A stretch of DNA of 64,000 bases, from NCBI GenBank assembly GCA_022453515.1, contig JAJNNY010000008.1, positions 744,001-808,000 on the forward strand, in the 5' to 3' direction. Every line of letters starts with the position of its first letter. The first letter of the stretch is position 1. Source of the DNA: Astrocystis sublimbata. Taxonomy: Eukaryota; Ascomycota; Sordariomycetes; Xylariales; Xylariaceae. The translations under genes and the position numbers were made by a program. Of the stretch, positions 9,340-20,752 are shown piece after piece. The notes below the pieces were generated by a model. The model saw only the letters and a list, made by a program, of their open reading frames with translations. It was not told the DNA's origin and did no database searches.

Positions 9340-12300
9340 GCTTCGCTTCTCGCTGGAAGGTCAGACAAGGTGTTGTAGTAGCCGAGCAGGAGCCGGCAGT
9401 CTTTCGAAACTATATCAGACTGAATGGCATAGGGGGTGGGACTGTGAGGCCATCGCTTAACTGGTGAGGTCTCAATCAAGGCTGAATGATGTCCATTGGT
9501 TGATCCATTGGTTGATCCGGTTGCTGGATGGATAATGGCAGAGATTCCCGAGGTCCCCGCTGGTACCTAAGTGAAGCGTCAAGCACGGAAATAAAGAGAT
9601 TGAGTTTTGGCGAGGTGTTCCAGCTATGATGATTAAAATCGACGCTTGTTCATATCATCCATCCAACGCAAACTGGCAGTCACGTTGGTGAGGGTAGGCC
9701 CAAGCACGCGCACCCTGTGCGCACTTGAGCCAGCCCCTCTATGCGGCTTAGTTGCATATCCACATATATACATACTAGGCTAAGCAGCCTTAATTAGGTA
9801 AGCGCAAATGGTTCCCGTCGTTGCCCAATTCGAATTGGCACCAGCCCGAAGGCATACCTAAGGTCACAGGACCTACCTCAGTTAATCTTCAGGTGCTTAG
9901 GTATGATTCAAGTATTCAGGTTGCGAAGGTTCTCAAATCTATGACTCACGCATATTGTGCGACTCCAATATATTTACAGTACCCTACGATGAATTCAGGG
10001 TCGTTTTATGACCCTGATGAATCAGTACTAGGTATTATCTTTTCATGGGCTGGACCGATTCGCCCACTTCACAGTATAACTCGGCTAGCTTGGGACTCCA
10101 TGCTCGAAACTCTGCGGCAGTTGATCGTCTAGACGTTCCGGGCGTCGGCGTGTTCATTTCGAAGTAATTAAAGAGGCACCAACATACGTACTGACAAGAG
10201 ACCTAAGTAGGTAGGTTGGGAAGCTAGCTTCGTCTCATGGCAGAGATATCCTAGGAGGTAGCTAGACAAATGGACCTCGTCTCGCCTTGCCTAAGTGATG
10301 CATACAACACCCCAAAGAGTTTCGAAAGATGTGCTATCGTAGCAAGGGAGGCGAGAGGCTAAGAAATCGACCCAGTTCCTCGTAGAGTATAGACACAATG
10401 AGCGACGACATACGGATGCTCGGCAGTTTGACGAATTTCAGCTTCAATCCTGAGTCGTGCTGACTCTCAAATTTCACAAGGGCAGTCCCCTTCTGGAACA
10501 TCGCCTACTAAAAACGATCTGTCTGTTGTGCAAGGGAGCGCATTAATGTTGTTTTGTTCCAGTATCATGCACGAGGCTTGTCTTAGTCGATATTCGGCTC
10601 GAGAACCTCCGGTCATTGACGGTATACAACATTTAGAGAGATAAAAGCGGACAAAACATGTCGACTTTGCACGCGGTCGTGCAGTACAGTAGATGCGATT
10701 ATTTTGCAGCTGTTGACAGATCTCACAGTGACAGCCTGACAGTTACAGTGTCTAATGCATCTGGTCTTGACAGCCGAATACTGCGGGGCAATAACAAGTT
10801 TGACACATGTCTTCCTGTCTGACACCGATGACGAGATATCGGCGCTTATCAGGAGATCTCAGATGTCTTTCGGTGTTTCTCTTGGTGCCACCTTACTTAC
10901 CCTTAGACGAACGAAGGGGTTTCGGGGGTTTCGGAGGTCTCTGCGCCTACCTGTTGGCCAGGTCAGCGCTGTGAATAGGTCAATAAAGCTCGCAAAGTCA
11001 TGTTTCGCAGGCGCGATTCTTCTTCGAGCTTGGTCTCCGGGATAGAGTTTGGGCGAGCCTCATGATGCATCTAGATGCTGCTTCTGCATTATGGATCAGT
11101 AGGCGACTGACCGTACTTGCGCACTGAATCATTCGAGTCTGGGGCCATAGAGTCAGCTATTCAGATTCCACTTCGAATGACGTAGGTAACATGCTAAATC
11201 TCAGCCATCCGCCTAGGTAGGTAATGGGGAGAAGCATTTGGGCTCGCATCGAGATTTATAATTCAACTGCAAGCAGGATACGCACGTCGAGCTTTGTCGC
11301 TAGGTAGGTAGATTGTAAATGCAAGTTGGTCAGTACTTAGTAGGAGGGCGTCTGCAAGTATGCACATAAACGCCAGGGAGCCGAAATGGGAAGTCTGGTG
11401 CAAGACCTGGAGCCAACCAACACATTCGCCATTCGCCATTCGCTGGCGGGCTGACTATTGGGACGGGCCGGTCGCATTGGCTGCGTTGCTGAATGGCCGT
11501 CGAGCATGTGCGTTGTGTGTGTTGAGCGCGCGTCTGTTAAAGCTCAGGCTAACTCGTTAACCAACGAAGAAACGGTTCGCATTGTGTGCATTGCGCTAAG
11601 CTACGATTGGCGGTACGGCGATGCACAGCTCTGGGCGCAGGAAACAACCAGCCAATGGAAACTTCCGTTTGGTTTCTGACAGGGGGCACTCAAGATAGAC
11701 TTCGGCCCCCTGCATTCCCCTGACCAGGGCCGGTACGAACCCAACATCCACTCATTCTGACCCGGCACAAATTCTCTCTGGCGGAGAAGAGAGCGACTCG
11801 TATGGGATGGGGCCGGACCTCAGCTATTGTGAGAAGGCTCCCGCCAGCCTACCGCCACTAGGCTACTTATTGGCTACCTATTGGCCGTCGCGAGTTGCGC
11901 CACCACGCGGTCGCTTGTCACGATAGGTAGAGAACCCCCGGCAGACCCCCTTAAGGTTTACAGTAGCTCGACGGGCTCGAGTAGCTCGTCCAGCTGTGCA
12001 AGGGCAAGGGCCCAATCGTCGCGGGGCGCCGCGAAGGCGGAGCTGAGCTCGTCTTCGTCTGCCCACTTTGGGCAATCCACATGACAAGGTGCCCAGCTCA
12101 CCCAGTGCCCACGAGGTTGAGGTTCACATTCCTCGCAGAGGCCGGCTTGGTCGGGTGGCACCAAAGCCAATGGCAGAACCGAGGAGGCACCAACTTGACG
12201 CAGACAGCGCAGACTAGAGGGGGGGTGAGGGGGTACATTCAAGAGCAGGGCGGAACTGTACTGGGCCTGCACAATGTACTCCAGCCGCCTGCTGCAGCCA

Positions 12301-13461
12301 CCCACTGCCTAAGGTAGGTTGGCGAGCGAGCCGGGCGCCGGCAGGTCGCTAGGAGTGGAGCGGTACTTTAGCTCGGTGTAAGTCGTGAGTACCTCCTACT
12401 GACTGACAAGTGATAGGACTGCCGAGGGACGGCTTCAATGGACCGCTTTCTTTTCACAATAAATCTATTTGACTCCCTCTTCTTGTTCGATGCAATTGAG
12501 AAGTGATTGGCTTTCCTTTCCTTTTTCCATACACATTTTCATTCTCTTTATGCTCCAAGCGAGCTCATTTGCCATCCTTGTCCGCGCGCACGCTGGGTGA
12601 TGTAATACGCTGTGGCTGGGAAACACTTTTAGCGACAACTCGTCATCCGCGCGACTAGGAGTGATAATCGCAATTTGCGCTGGTGCATGCGAGACGGACC
12701 ACCCGGATACTGCCAATACGGCACAATACCACCGAATACTGGGTACCTTACCGTTGACGGCCAATCTGCCCATCATCTCGTAGTAGCCGCGGCGCGCGCT
12801 TCTGCCACCTCTCAGTCTCTCACTACCGACCCCCTTTGATCATTAGCATTCCTGGGCTTGTTCTTCGGTGCCACCTGTTTAGGATCTGTCGCCACAACAA
12901 CATCGGCTTGCTCTCCCTCCAGTGTTCACCTGCAACACCAAAGCGCACTCTTTTGAATAGAATACCACGGTCTCTACCCCAAAGCCATACCCTTCATTAC
13001 CAACCCTGCCCCAGCTCGGACTCCATACCGTTTTTCCGTCTTGGGAACGCCTAGTCTTCAGGCAGCCCACGAGTCCACCTACCAACCCTCGCTCGCATTC
13101 TTACGACCACGAGTATTTGGTCGCCAAAGAGCAATAGGAGTGCAGATACACGGCTTTTTCTCTCCCATCAGCGATTTTTGGACGTCAAAGGGGACAAAGG
13201 TCGTCCCGACAAAGACTTGGTTTGCCTCTCGCCTGTTGCCTCATTCACTCAAACAATGCATTCATGAAGGCCTGTTGAATACAGTCTCTGTGTTTTCGAG
13301 GGTTCTGGATCCTTGAGTCAACGCTTTTCCCATTATTACTAGCAAACATTCCACTTCTCCCTCGATTCGTCGTCTTTCCCTCGGTCGAGGCAACTGAATC
13401 ATCTTGATATATCCGCACATCCTCAGATATCGCGTCTGGCCATACTCGGGTCTGGAAAACA
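9340..13461. other. 4.1-kb gene-free divergent spacer, APC5 / ferric reductase
   Basis: No frame in this stretch looks like a conserved protein on either strand. Visible features are a perfect 12-bp tandem duplication of CCATTGGTTGAT (9493-9516), a triple ATTCGCC run near 11424-11444, and many TAGGTAGGT/ACCTA motifs (for example about 10206-10216 and 11302-11311). From about 12.8 kb the + strand becomes pyrimidine-rich, as expected for the 5' leader of the ferric reductase gene. Short frames here are treated as chance. Confidence 0.55.
9493..9516. repeat. Perfect 12-bp tandem duplication
   Basis: Two adjacent identical copies of CCATTGGTTGAT, about 150 bp upstream of the APC5 start on its promoter side. 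Each copy holds an ATTGG, the inverse of a CCAAT box, so the pair could be two CCAAT-binding sites. Confidence 0.7.
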
Positions 13462-15348
13462 ATGTCATTGATGCGACGCCGGATCGCTGCACTAGGGTCA
13501 TTTACCCCCTCCCCGATACTAGCTATGCGAGAAATGGACGCAGCATCAACAACCAATGCTGCTGATCCAGCCGCCACAATCGCCCCCTACGCAACAGGCT
13601 TATCCGGTGTCAACCAGCCTGTTAACCTCCTATTTAAAGATGCTTTGTGGTGGTCGTTAGGTATACTTGCGTTGATAGTCCTCTCCGTGAGGCTCTTGGA
13701 AATAGGATGGAGCAAACTACGACACGTCTCGGCTATGTCGCTGCCGGCAAGTCAGCAAGGATATTGGAAGATGTCACAATGGAGTTGGATGCCCAGTTTG
13801 AAGAAGAACCTGATCTACGCTCCCATCTGGAACAAACGCCATAATCGAGAGATCCGATTATCTTCCGCTCTTCACATGGGAACATTGCCGTCCCGTCTGC
13901 ATTCCGTCATTCTCGGCCTTTACCTGCTCAGCAACATCGCCTACATGTTTTACTTGGACTGGTATCAACCGAATCACTACGCCCTACTTGCTGAAATCCG
14001 AGGTCGCTCAGGAACACTCGCTGTCGTCAACATGGTACCTCTGATCATCCTAGCAGGGCGCAACAACCCCTTGATACCGTTATTGAAGGTGAGCTTCGAC
14101 ACTTACAATCTACTACACCGTTGGATGGGTCGCATGGTTGTATTGGAGGCCTTGATTCACACCATTGCTTGGGCCATCGTCCAGGTTGCTGCAGCAGGAT
14201 GGAGCAGCTTCAACGAGAAGATCCTTCACGAGACCTTTGTCGCATCTGGCTTCAGTGCCACCATTGCACTCGTTATCCTGTTTTTCCTGTCGCTTTCGCC
14301 AGTTCGCCATGCATTCTACGAAACATTTCTCAATGTTCATATCATCTTGGCCTTCATCATTTTCGCTACGACTCTCGTTCACTGCGCCTCGGCGTCTCTC
14401 CCGGGTGGCTTACCTCAGCTTCCATACATGATCGCCATTTTCGTGCTTTGGTTCGCTGAGCGCCTCGCACGCATGTTTCGCCTTGCGTACAGCAATTGGA
14501 CCTCCCGACGTGGATTCACCGAAGCCACTGTCGAAGCGTTGCCAGGCGACTGCAGCCGTGTTACAATGAAACTGCCTCGATACCTCGATGTCGGACCGGG
14601 TACTCATTGCTACCTACGTTTCTCGGGGATAAATCCGTGGGAGAGTCACCCTTTCTCCGTCGCTTGGGTTGAGCATCAAGTCGATGACGCGGACACGCTA
14701 CACAAGGAGGAAAAGGGCCACAGTTACAGCGCACTTCGCAAGGGCACCACCTCCGTTTCGTTTGTTATTGGCGCGCAGACTGGTTTCACAAGACAACTGT
14801 TCGACAAAGCAAGCAGATCCGGCACGTCCTCAATACGGGTCCGGGCAGCTTTGGAGGGCCCATACTCTGGTCATCATTCGCTTGATTCCTATGGCCACGC
14901 TGTACTCTTCGCCGGCTCCACCGGCATTACACACCAACTTTCATATCTCAGGCCCTTGATACAAGGTTTCAATGACGGCACCATCGCAACGAGACGAGTC
15001 ACCCTCGTGTGGGTCATGCGTGATACCGAAGCCTTAGAATGGGTACGCCCATGGATGGACGAAATATTACGCATGCCTAACCGTCGAGACATCCTCAACA
15101 TCCGACTCTTCGTCACACGGCCCAAGAACTCGAAAGAAATAGTTTCCGGTTCTAGTACCGTCCAGATGTTCCCAGGACGACCCGGCATAACCACTATTAT
15201 GCAGAGGGAAGTGGAGCAACAAGTCGGCGCCATGGTAGTCACGGTATGTGGACCTGGCGCACTTGCAGACGACGTACGGCAAGCCGTCCGGAGCGTACAG
15301 AGCCCCGATAACTCGGTGGATTTCGTGGAGGAGAGCTTCACGTGGTGA
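13462..15348 (+). CDS. FRE-type ferric/cupric reductase (metalloreductase)
   Basis: Membrane flavocytochrome that moves electrons from cytosolic NADPH through FAD and two hemes to extracellular Fe(III) or Cu(II), feeding reductive iron uptake. It has 628 residues in one frame. Several hydrophobic helices contain two His-X13-His pairs for heme ligation: LHRWMGRMVVLEALIHT and NVHIILAFIIFATTLVHC. The FAD-binding motif is HPFSV, the NADPH-binding glycine-rich turn is VLFAGSTGITHQLSYL, and a CGPG motif lies near the end. The C-terminus EESFTW is typical of the family. There are in-frame ATGs at codons 1, 4, 22 and 25; codon 25 (MDAAS) would give a short extracellular N-terminus, so the start is uncertain. 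A second FRE gene lies 36 kb away, but the two are only distantly alike. Confidence 0.92.
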   Translation: MSLMRRRIAALGSFTPSPILAMREMDAASTTNAADPAATIAPYATGLSGVNQPVNLLFKDALWWSLGILALIVLSVRLLEIGWSKLRHVSAMSLPASQQGYWKMSQWSWMPSLKKNLIYAPIWNKRHNREIRLSSALHMGTLPSRLHSVILGLYLLSNIAYMFYLDWYQPNHYALLAEIRGRSGTLAVVNMVPLIILAGRNNPLIPLLKVSFDTYNLLHRWMGRMVVLEALIHTIAWAIVQVAAAGWSSFNEKILHETFVASGFSATIALVILFFLSLSPVRHAFYETFLNVHIILAFIIFATTLVHCASASLPGGLPQLPYMIAIFVLWFAERLARMFRLAYSNWTSRRGFTEATVEALPGDCSRVTMKLPRYLDVGPGTHCYLRFSGINPWESHPFSVAWVEHQVDDADTLHKEEKGHSYSALRKGTTSVSFVIGAQTGFTRQLFDKASRSGTSSIRVRAALEGPYSGHHSLDSYGHAVLFAGSTGITHQLSYLRPLIQGFNDGTIATRRVTLVWVMRDTEALEWVRPWMDEILRMPNRRDILNIRLFVTRPKNSKEIVSGSSTVQMFPGRPGITTIMQREVEQQVGAMVVTVCGPGALADDVRQAVRSVQSPDNSVDFVEESFTW

Positions 15349-16183
15349 CGAGATACGAACCTTGCAATTGTAAAACCAAAAATGTGATACCTAACTCGTA
15401 GCTGAGAGCTGCGAGGTCTTTTTCGTGCATTTTCATGGGGTTCATTGGAGGGCAAGGCGTTCACATTTGCGAAAAGACTATTAGTACTACTAAAATACTC
15501 GATGTAGATAGCGATTCATAATTTCTTAAATAGATGAGAGCGCAGTAGGGATTACTGTTGCTGCATTTGAATTTTAATATCATTACAACATATATCAGAT
15601 ATCGTGACTACGCATTGTTCCCTTGCGCGGGTTTTGCTCCCTTTCCGTTGCAACGAGCGAGAGACATCGGAATAGCGAATCCTAGTAGGAAAGGTTTCGA
15701 CAAGATATCATTCATTTTAAAAATATTATCGGCAGTCGTCCCTCCATGCTCTGTGGTCTAATAATGCTGGACCACTTCGGCATAGCCATTAGTCTCTACG
15801 GTTCACGGTCACCATAACCCGTTTATTTTGGTAAACCCACCGTGACGGTATTGAACTTGGAATCCGGGCGGCTGCCGACAAAACATTTACCAGTCTTCCC
15901 GACTAACATACCAACCACCCATACTGAACCTCACTATAGAAGCGGCTCCCCGGGCGCTTTCAACACGCCCCCAGTAATCCAAGCTAGATTCTCTTTTGGG
16001 CGTCTCAATCGCCCCTTCATAAAATGACAATTGCATATACTTGACAGGGTTTACTCCGCGCCTTCTTCGTCTGCGGCTCCCAGAAAGCTCCGCCGGCGAT
16101 CTGAGGCTGATCACGAAATCCGCCTTCAGGCTACCATAAGCCAATAGACCACGTCTTGATGTGCTGCAGCAGCTTTCACCGCA
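15349..16183. other. AT-rich spacer after ferric reductase
   Basis: This is the 3' region of the ferric reductase gene followed by AT-rich DNA leading into the decayed ankyrin gene. No open frame or repeat family is recognised. Confidence 0.5.
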
Positions 16184-18509
16184 CTATGGTGGTGATTTGA
16201 AGCTGTACTCGTGTAGGATAGCTTTGCCCCGTGACACACTAAGTAGGTACTTGACTGCATCGAGGGCACCGTTGGCACAAGCGGCTAGAAGCGCCGGGCC
16301 CTCTGGCGAGCCCTCGAAAACGACATCAACACCACACGACAGAATAATTTCGAGCACTGAAACAACTCCTTGGTATGCTGCCTCGCAGAGAAAACCCTGG
16401 CGGTGATGTCGCCATGGTCGAAGAGCTGTCCGAAACGAATCCTTAGACTGCGCCTTATGGAACACCCTTGGCAGATCAAGGAGATATATAGAGTTGGTGG
16501 AGCGCGCCGTATGTAATCGGGGATTTGCAGAATAGGGGTGATAGAGGCGCCCTATACGATTCAGTAATGCTGAACGAATGCGGCCATGGTTATCGAGAAG
16601 TAGAGAATGCAGCGGGCAGAATTCATCAACATCTGCTGATAAAGGGTCCAGACCTTCCTTTACTAGTAATGAGAAGATTCCAATGGTCGGGGTCCGTGTT
16701 TCTGCTAGGAAATGTGGTACGTTGTGGTATCGCCAATCGAGATCTATAACATCGACCTCATTCGTCCCGTAAAAGAGCACAGATAATAACAAGATTCTAG
16801 ACTTCCAAGGCGCATATAAGTGATTTCCTGCCTTCGAGATCTCGTGCGTGTATCAAGTTTAAAGCTTAGATCCAAGAGCGCCATTACAGTCTCCAAGTTG
16901 CCATATTGTATTACGATATATAGTGGTGTCTGCCCAGAATCATTCTGAACATCAAGACTAGCCACGTTAGCTGGTAAGTAACCTGCCATCTGATGATCTA
17001 TTGAGACGCCAAAATATGAAAGACAATCTAGTTTTAAATCATGCAAATCTTGATGATGGACTCGGGGTTCACGATCCTGCGGCTGAGTACTAGTTGCAGA
17101 GTAAATGTCAGCATATGACCTAGGGGGCATTACTTATAGACCAGAAAATTCTCTACACCGATCAATTGTGATCTTAGCACCGGCATGGTTTCCGTGGTCA
17201 TTAGCCACCACAAGACAGCTCGAAGCTATAGCACCAGGACTCCAACGTAGACCATCCTCCAGTGTCATATCTATGATTTGATCAAGAAGAAAGTTCTAGG
17301 AACTGTCTTGGGCCACTAATTGAACGGGTGTTCTCGCCAGCGACTGTGAATTTGAGTGTAATGCGCAAGCATATCACTGTACACTGCCAATTGACCGGCA
17401 GTATGCCAAAGCTAGTGGTGTGCAAACAGTACATCTGGGTCTTGGTAGGTCGAGCGAGGCACCCATGCCGTAAAGTCCTATACAGAGTTCAGAATTCCCT
17501 GCTAGAATAGCGATCTCGAGCTTGGCTGAGAGCTCAGTCAATGTGTTGAAACAAGCAACCTGCTTTGGACTCGCAGCCGAAGCTAGTGCTTGAGCAGTAT
17601 CTTTGTGTCTTAACAACAAGGCCTCATCACATTTAGCCGTGTTGTTGCCTTGAAGGTTGAGTCAATACCTTCTTTCGCGCCGTGCCGTAGGAGAGTTGAC
17701 ACGGCTCAAGACTACCCCCTTTCACGGCAACGTGTCAGGTATGCATACCTTAAGTCTGTGCGTATAGTTGGGTTTGATCCGTGTCGGCACAGACTGTTGA
17801 CAGCTTCTTAAGCCCGCAGAGAACCGCATAATGTAACATGAGGATTTACTTTTAGGAAAAAGCTGAGACCTCGTCGCCGCCTTCCATTGATATGAATTCG
17901 GGTGTGGACCTTGGAGTATTTTTCTACCGTTGCTTCAATCGTACTAAGGCGCGTTGAAAGCTCATGCTGACGAGACAAGCTCCTAAAAAGAAGGCTCGTG
18001 GTGTCTGCAGATAAGGCAACGACAATGATATTCTCCTTCTGGCTTGATATCTAGTTTATTAGCTTTTCGGTTTTCAGCTGGGGAAACGGCCGTGTGAGCT
18101 GCCAACGCAAACTCACAAGCGAAGTGCCACATTGAAGGTCACTTTGTATATGTATCACCCTGTGGCTGAGGGTTGAAAGAGTTTGACGACATGAGTTGAA
18201 GTGGTGCATGCGAAGGGACGCGTCACATGGTTCATCTTCCAAAGTCCAAGCCAAGAGCAACATATTGTGAAGAAGCCCGGACAAGGAGCGTATAGTCTCC
18301 GCCAGGACCCTGATTTCCTTGTCTGTTTCCTTTACATATCTGTAATAGTGGTGAACTCGCCTGGAAACAGCGTCAAACATGCCAACGAGCCCAACAATTG
18401 ATGCCGCTATTGATGGCCGATCAGCTATAGGTTCTCGCTTGGGACAGAGTAGTATCTTGAAAGAACAAGTAACAAGCATGGGACAAGGGAGCAATCTGCC
18501 CCAAAACAT
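16184..18509 (-). pseudogene. Decayed fungal NLR-like / ankyrin-repeat gene
   Basis: Several short minus-strand frames read as pieces of one protein. At 18.43-18.05 kb is the N-terminal helical domain that fronts many fungal NACHT/ankyrin proteins (PSIAASIVGLVGMFDAVSRR, then MHHFNSCRQTLSTLSHRV). It breaks at a TAG (18053-18051) and goes on in the same frame with QKENIIVVALSADTTSLLFR and RRRRGLSFFLKVNPHVTL until a TAA at 17810. The expected start codon appears as ATA (18428-18426). Downstream come ankyrin-like pieces at 17.6-17.4 kb (GNSELCIGLYGMGASLD), 17.1-16.7 kb (DVQNDSGQTPLYIVIQYGNL) and 16.8-16.2 kb (GPALLAACANGALDAVKYLL), separated by stops and frame changes. No NACHT P-loop is visible. 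Such genes are tied to heterokaryon incompatibility or innate recognition; this copy cannot make a full product. Some breaks could be introns. Confidence 0.7.
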
Positions 18510-20752
18510 ACCTGCTTCATATATACGCCTTTCAGTTATGTTGATCAGCCCTGTGGGCTGAGCGAACGACTCAGCCGACCACTAAGCTACTACGGTAGAA
18601 ATTGAAGGACCGTACATTGCCCTCGCCGGACTGATCGTGGTGACTGGCTTATCTCTTTTGCAAATTACTAAGTACTTGTTCTACTAGGTATGTAAGTAGA
18701 AGGCGGCCACGACCAGACACCAGAGAGAACAGCGCAGACGCTCTGCTATTGCCTTGATCTCGGGATGATACCACATGTGATAAGATTCATGTAGTCTCGG
18801 ACCACCAACACGGGAAGGAAGAGTTATTAGAGTGGGAGATGCTACTACTTTCACATGTACTTAAGGAATCATTACGAAACACCCCTTCGTAATTAGATGT
18901 TATGTAAGGGTGGCTCATGGGCTTTCAGCACTCTTATTGTCTTTTCATTTGAGGATAACCGCATGCATCTGAAGCTGCCACCACCTTATTTGCAAGATGG
19001 CTAGAATGCTGCAGGTATTGGGTGATCTGAGGCTATCATGAAGACCGTTGTCTGGGGTCAGATGCGGGAACCTCATGGGGCCGGGACTTGATTGCTCCCT
19101 CCGTGTACCTTGGATGCAGCAAAGACCTGAATTTCTTTAGGTTTGTTATGAATATGAACTTGCTCTACTGCTTATTGGCGTCGGGACGAACGTCTACTAT
19201 TCAATGTGCTCTGTCGGGCTGAGTAGCCTGCGTGCACCCGTTCGGCAATGAATGAATGAATGAATGGCGATGGAGGGGGGGACTCGAAACGTTTGGGTCC
19301 CGGCAAGGTCAATAGTGCGGGGTTGAAATGGCTTGATTGTTGGCTCAGAATGTGTCTGACCCTTGAAGGATCTGATCTGGTGGGGGAATTGCGATGCTGG
19401 GGAATTCAGAATTCAGATGGAAGCATTCGGGTTCCCACCGACCGGAATCAGCCTAGCTTGGCGTTTATTGCAATGAATGGGATGGCTTCACGCGGGCGGG
19501 AGCTCCTGCAGCCACTGCCTGCGCTGACACAAAGATGATGCAAACGCGAACATTAGTCCACCTGAATCTTACCTTTCAACTAACACGTCGGGCGAGGGAT
19601 ACGATCTAAAATACCTTCGTAAGCTTAGTAGGTACCTACACAACTTGGAAGTCTCCATCATACGAGATGTATGGTGCATGCAAAAGTAATGCATCTGTAC
19701 TGTAAGAGGGCTGTAAGACATCGTGATTATACCCAGGCCTGAACTTTACTACCCTCCACAGAGCCAGCCAGCCCACTTGCGGCTCGAATTAATCGGTCTC
19801 CCTGGTCTACGGTTCAGCACACACGGTTGCCTTCGCACAGTGTCCAGGTGGTAACTGCTGGCAGGGACACTTCCTAGTGGGCCTTTCTTTGCCGGATGGG
19901 GCCACCCGTTGCCCCCGTCATCACCCCGAGCAGGACTGGGGCAACAAGCCTCCAAGGCGGCAGACCCCCCCAAACTCAAGCCCCAAGCCCCAAGCCCCAA
20001 GCCCCATTGCGGGCAGCACCATCCCCTCCTTAGACGGACCCTCTCGACCTCCCTCTCGCTGTCAGCACTCTGTCTGGACTCTCTCTGTCGACCCATCTGG
20101 CTTGTGATTGTCAACAAAAACATCGAGGGACCCGCCTCTGACTGCAGCAACAGACAGAACCACAGAAAAAGCCCACCGGGGCAGAACCACAGGCCCCCCG
20201 CAGCACCAGCCCACCAGGTAGGTACCTGCCGAGCCTGCCTACCACCGGATCTACAGGCATCTACAGAGGGCGGTAAGGCAGTCCCCGTGTCAGGTGTACT
20301 CTTTCGCCGCAAGGTATGTGCAGCGGTACCTGCGGGTACGCACTCTGATAGGTTTCTACAACTCCCACTGTCCACCAGGTGACGAAAGCGCAGCTTGCCA
20401 TTTCTGCAGTCTTCCACCTCCTTTCTGCCATCTTCTGCTGAGCATCTCCTGCAAGCTCTAGACATCTTTCTGCTGTGTCTTGGACCTACATTTTCCATAT
20501 ACCCCGAGGCCACCAGTACGCCTCTTCATTTTCTTCCCCTCCTTCGTCTGCTTGTGATACCTGCCTCAACCGCAAGGCTCGACTTCGCACTAGCAGCACC
20601 CCCTCTTGACCGACGTCTTTTTTCTTTTCCACCTACCGACGTACCACACCCACTACCACTACCACTACCTACATCCGTACTTCCACCTGCCGCCGTCACT
20701 AATCTGGAGCCCTCCTCCTCCTCCCTGCGGCAAGGTCGTCTGACTACACAAC
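18510..20752. other. Spacer and leader upstream of KAP95
   Basis: No conserved gene is seen. There are five AATG units at 19247-19266 and three CCCCAAG units at 19981-20001. From about 20.4 kb the + strand is strongly pyrimidine-rich with ACC/ACT runs, typical of the 5' leader of a highly expressed fungal gene. A 254-codon open frame on the minus strand (19749-20513) lies in C-rich DNA of low complexity and is judged spurious. Confidence 0.5.
19247..19266. repeat. AATG tandem repeat, five units
   Basis: Five perfect AATG units in the spacer upstream of KAP95. Confidence 0.85.

Noticed and set aside
19749..20513. 254-codon minus-strand open frame upstream of KAP95
   Set aside because: It lies opposite a pyrimidine-rich leader, has low-complexity composition and resembles no family.
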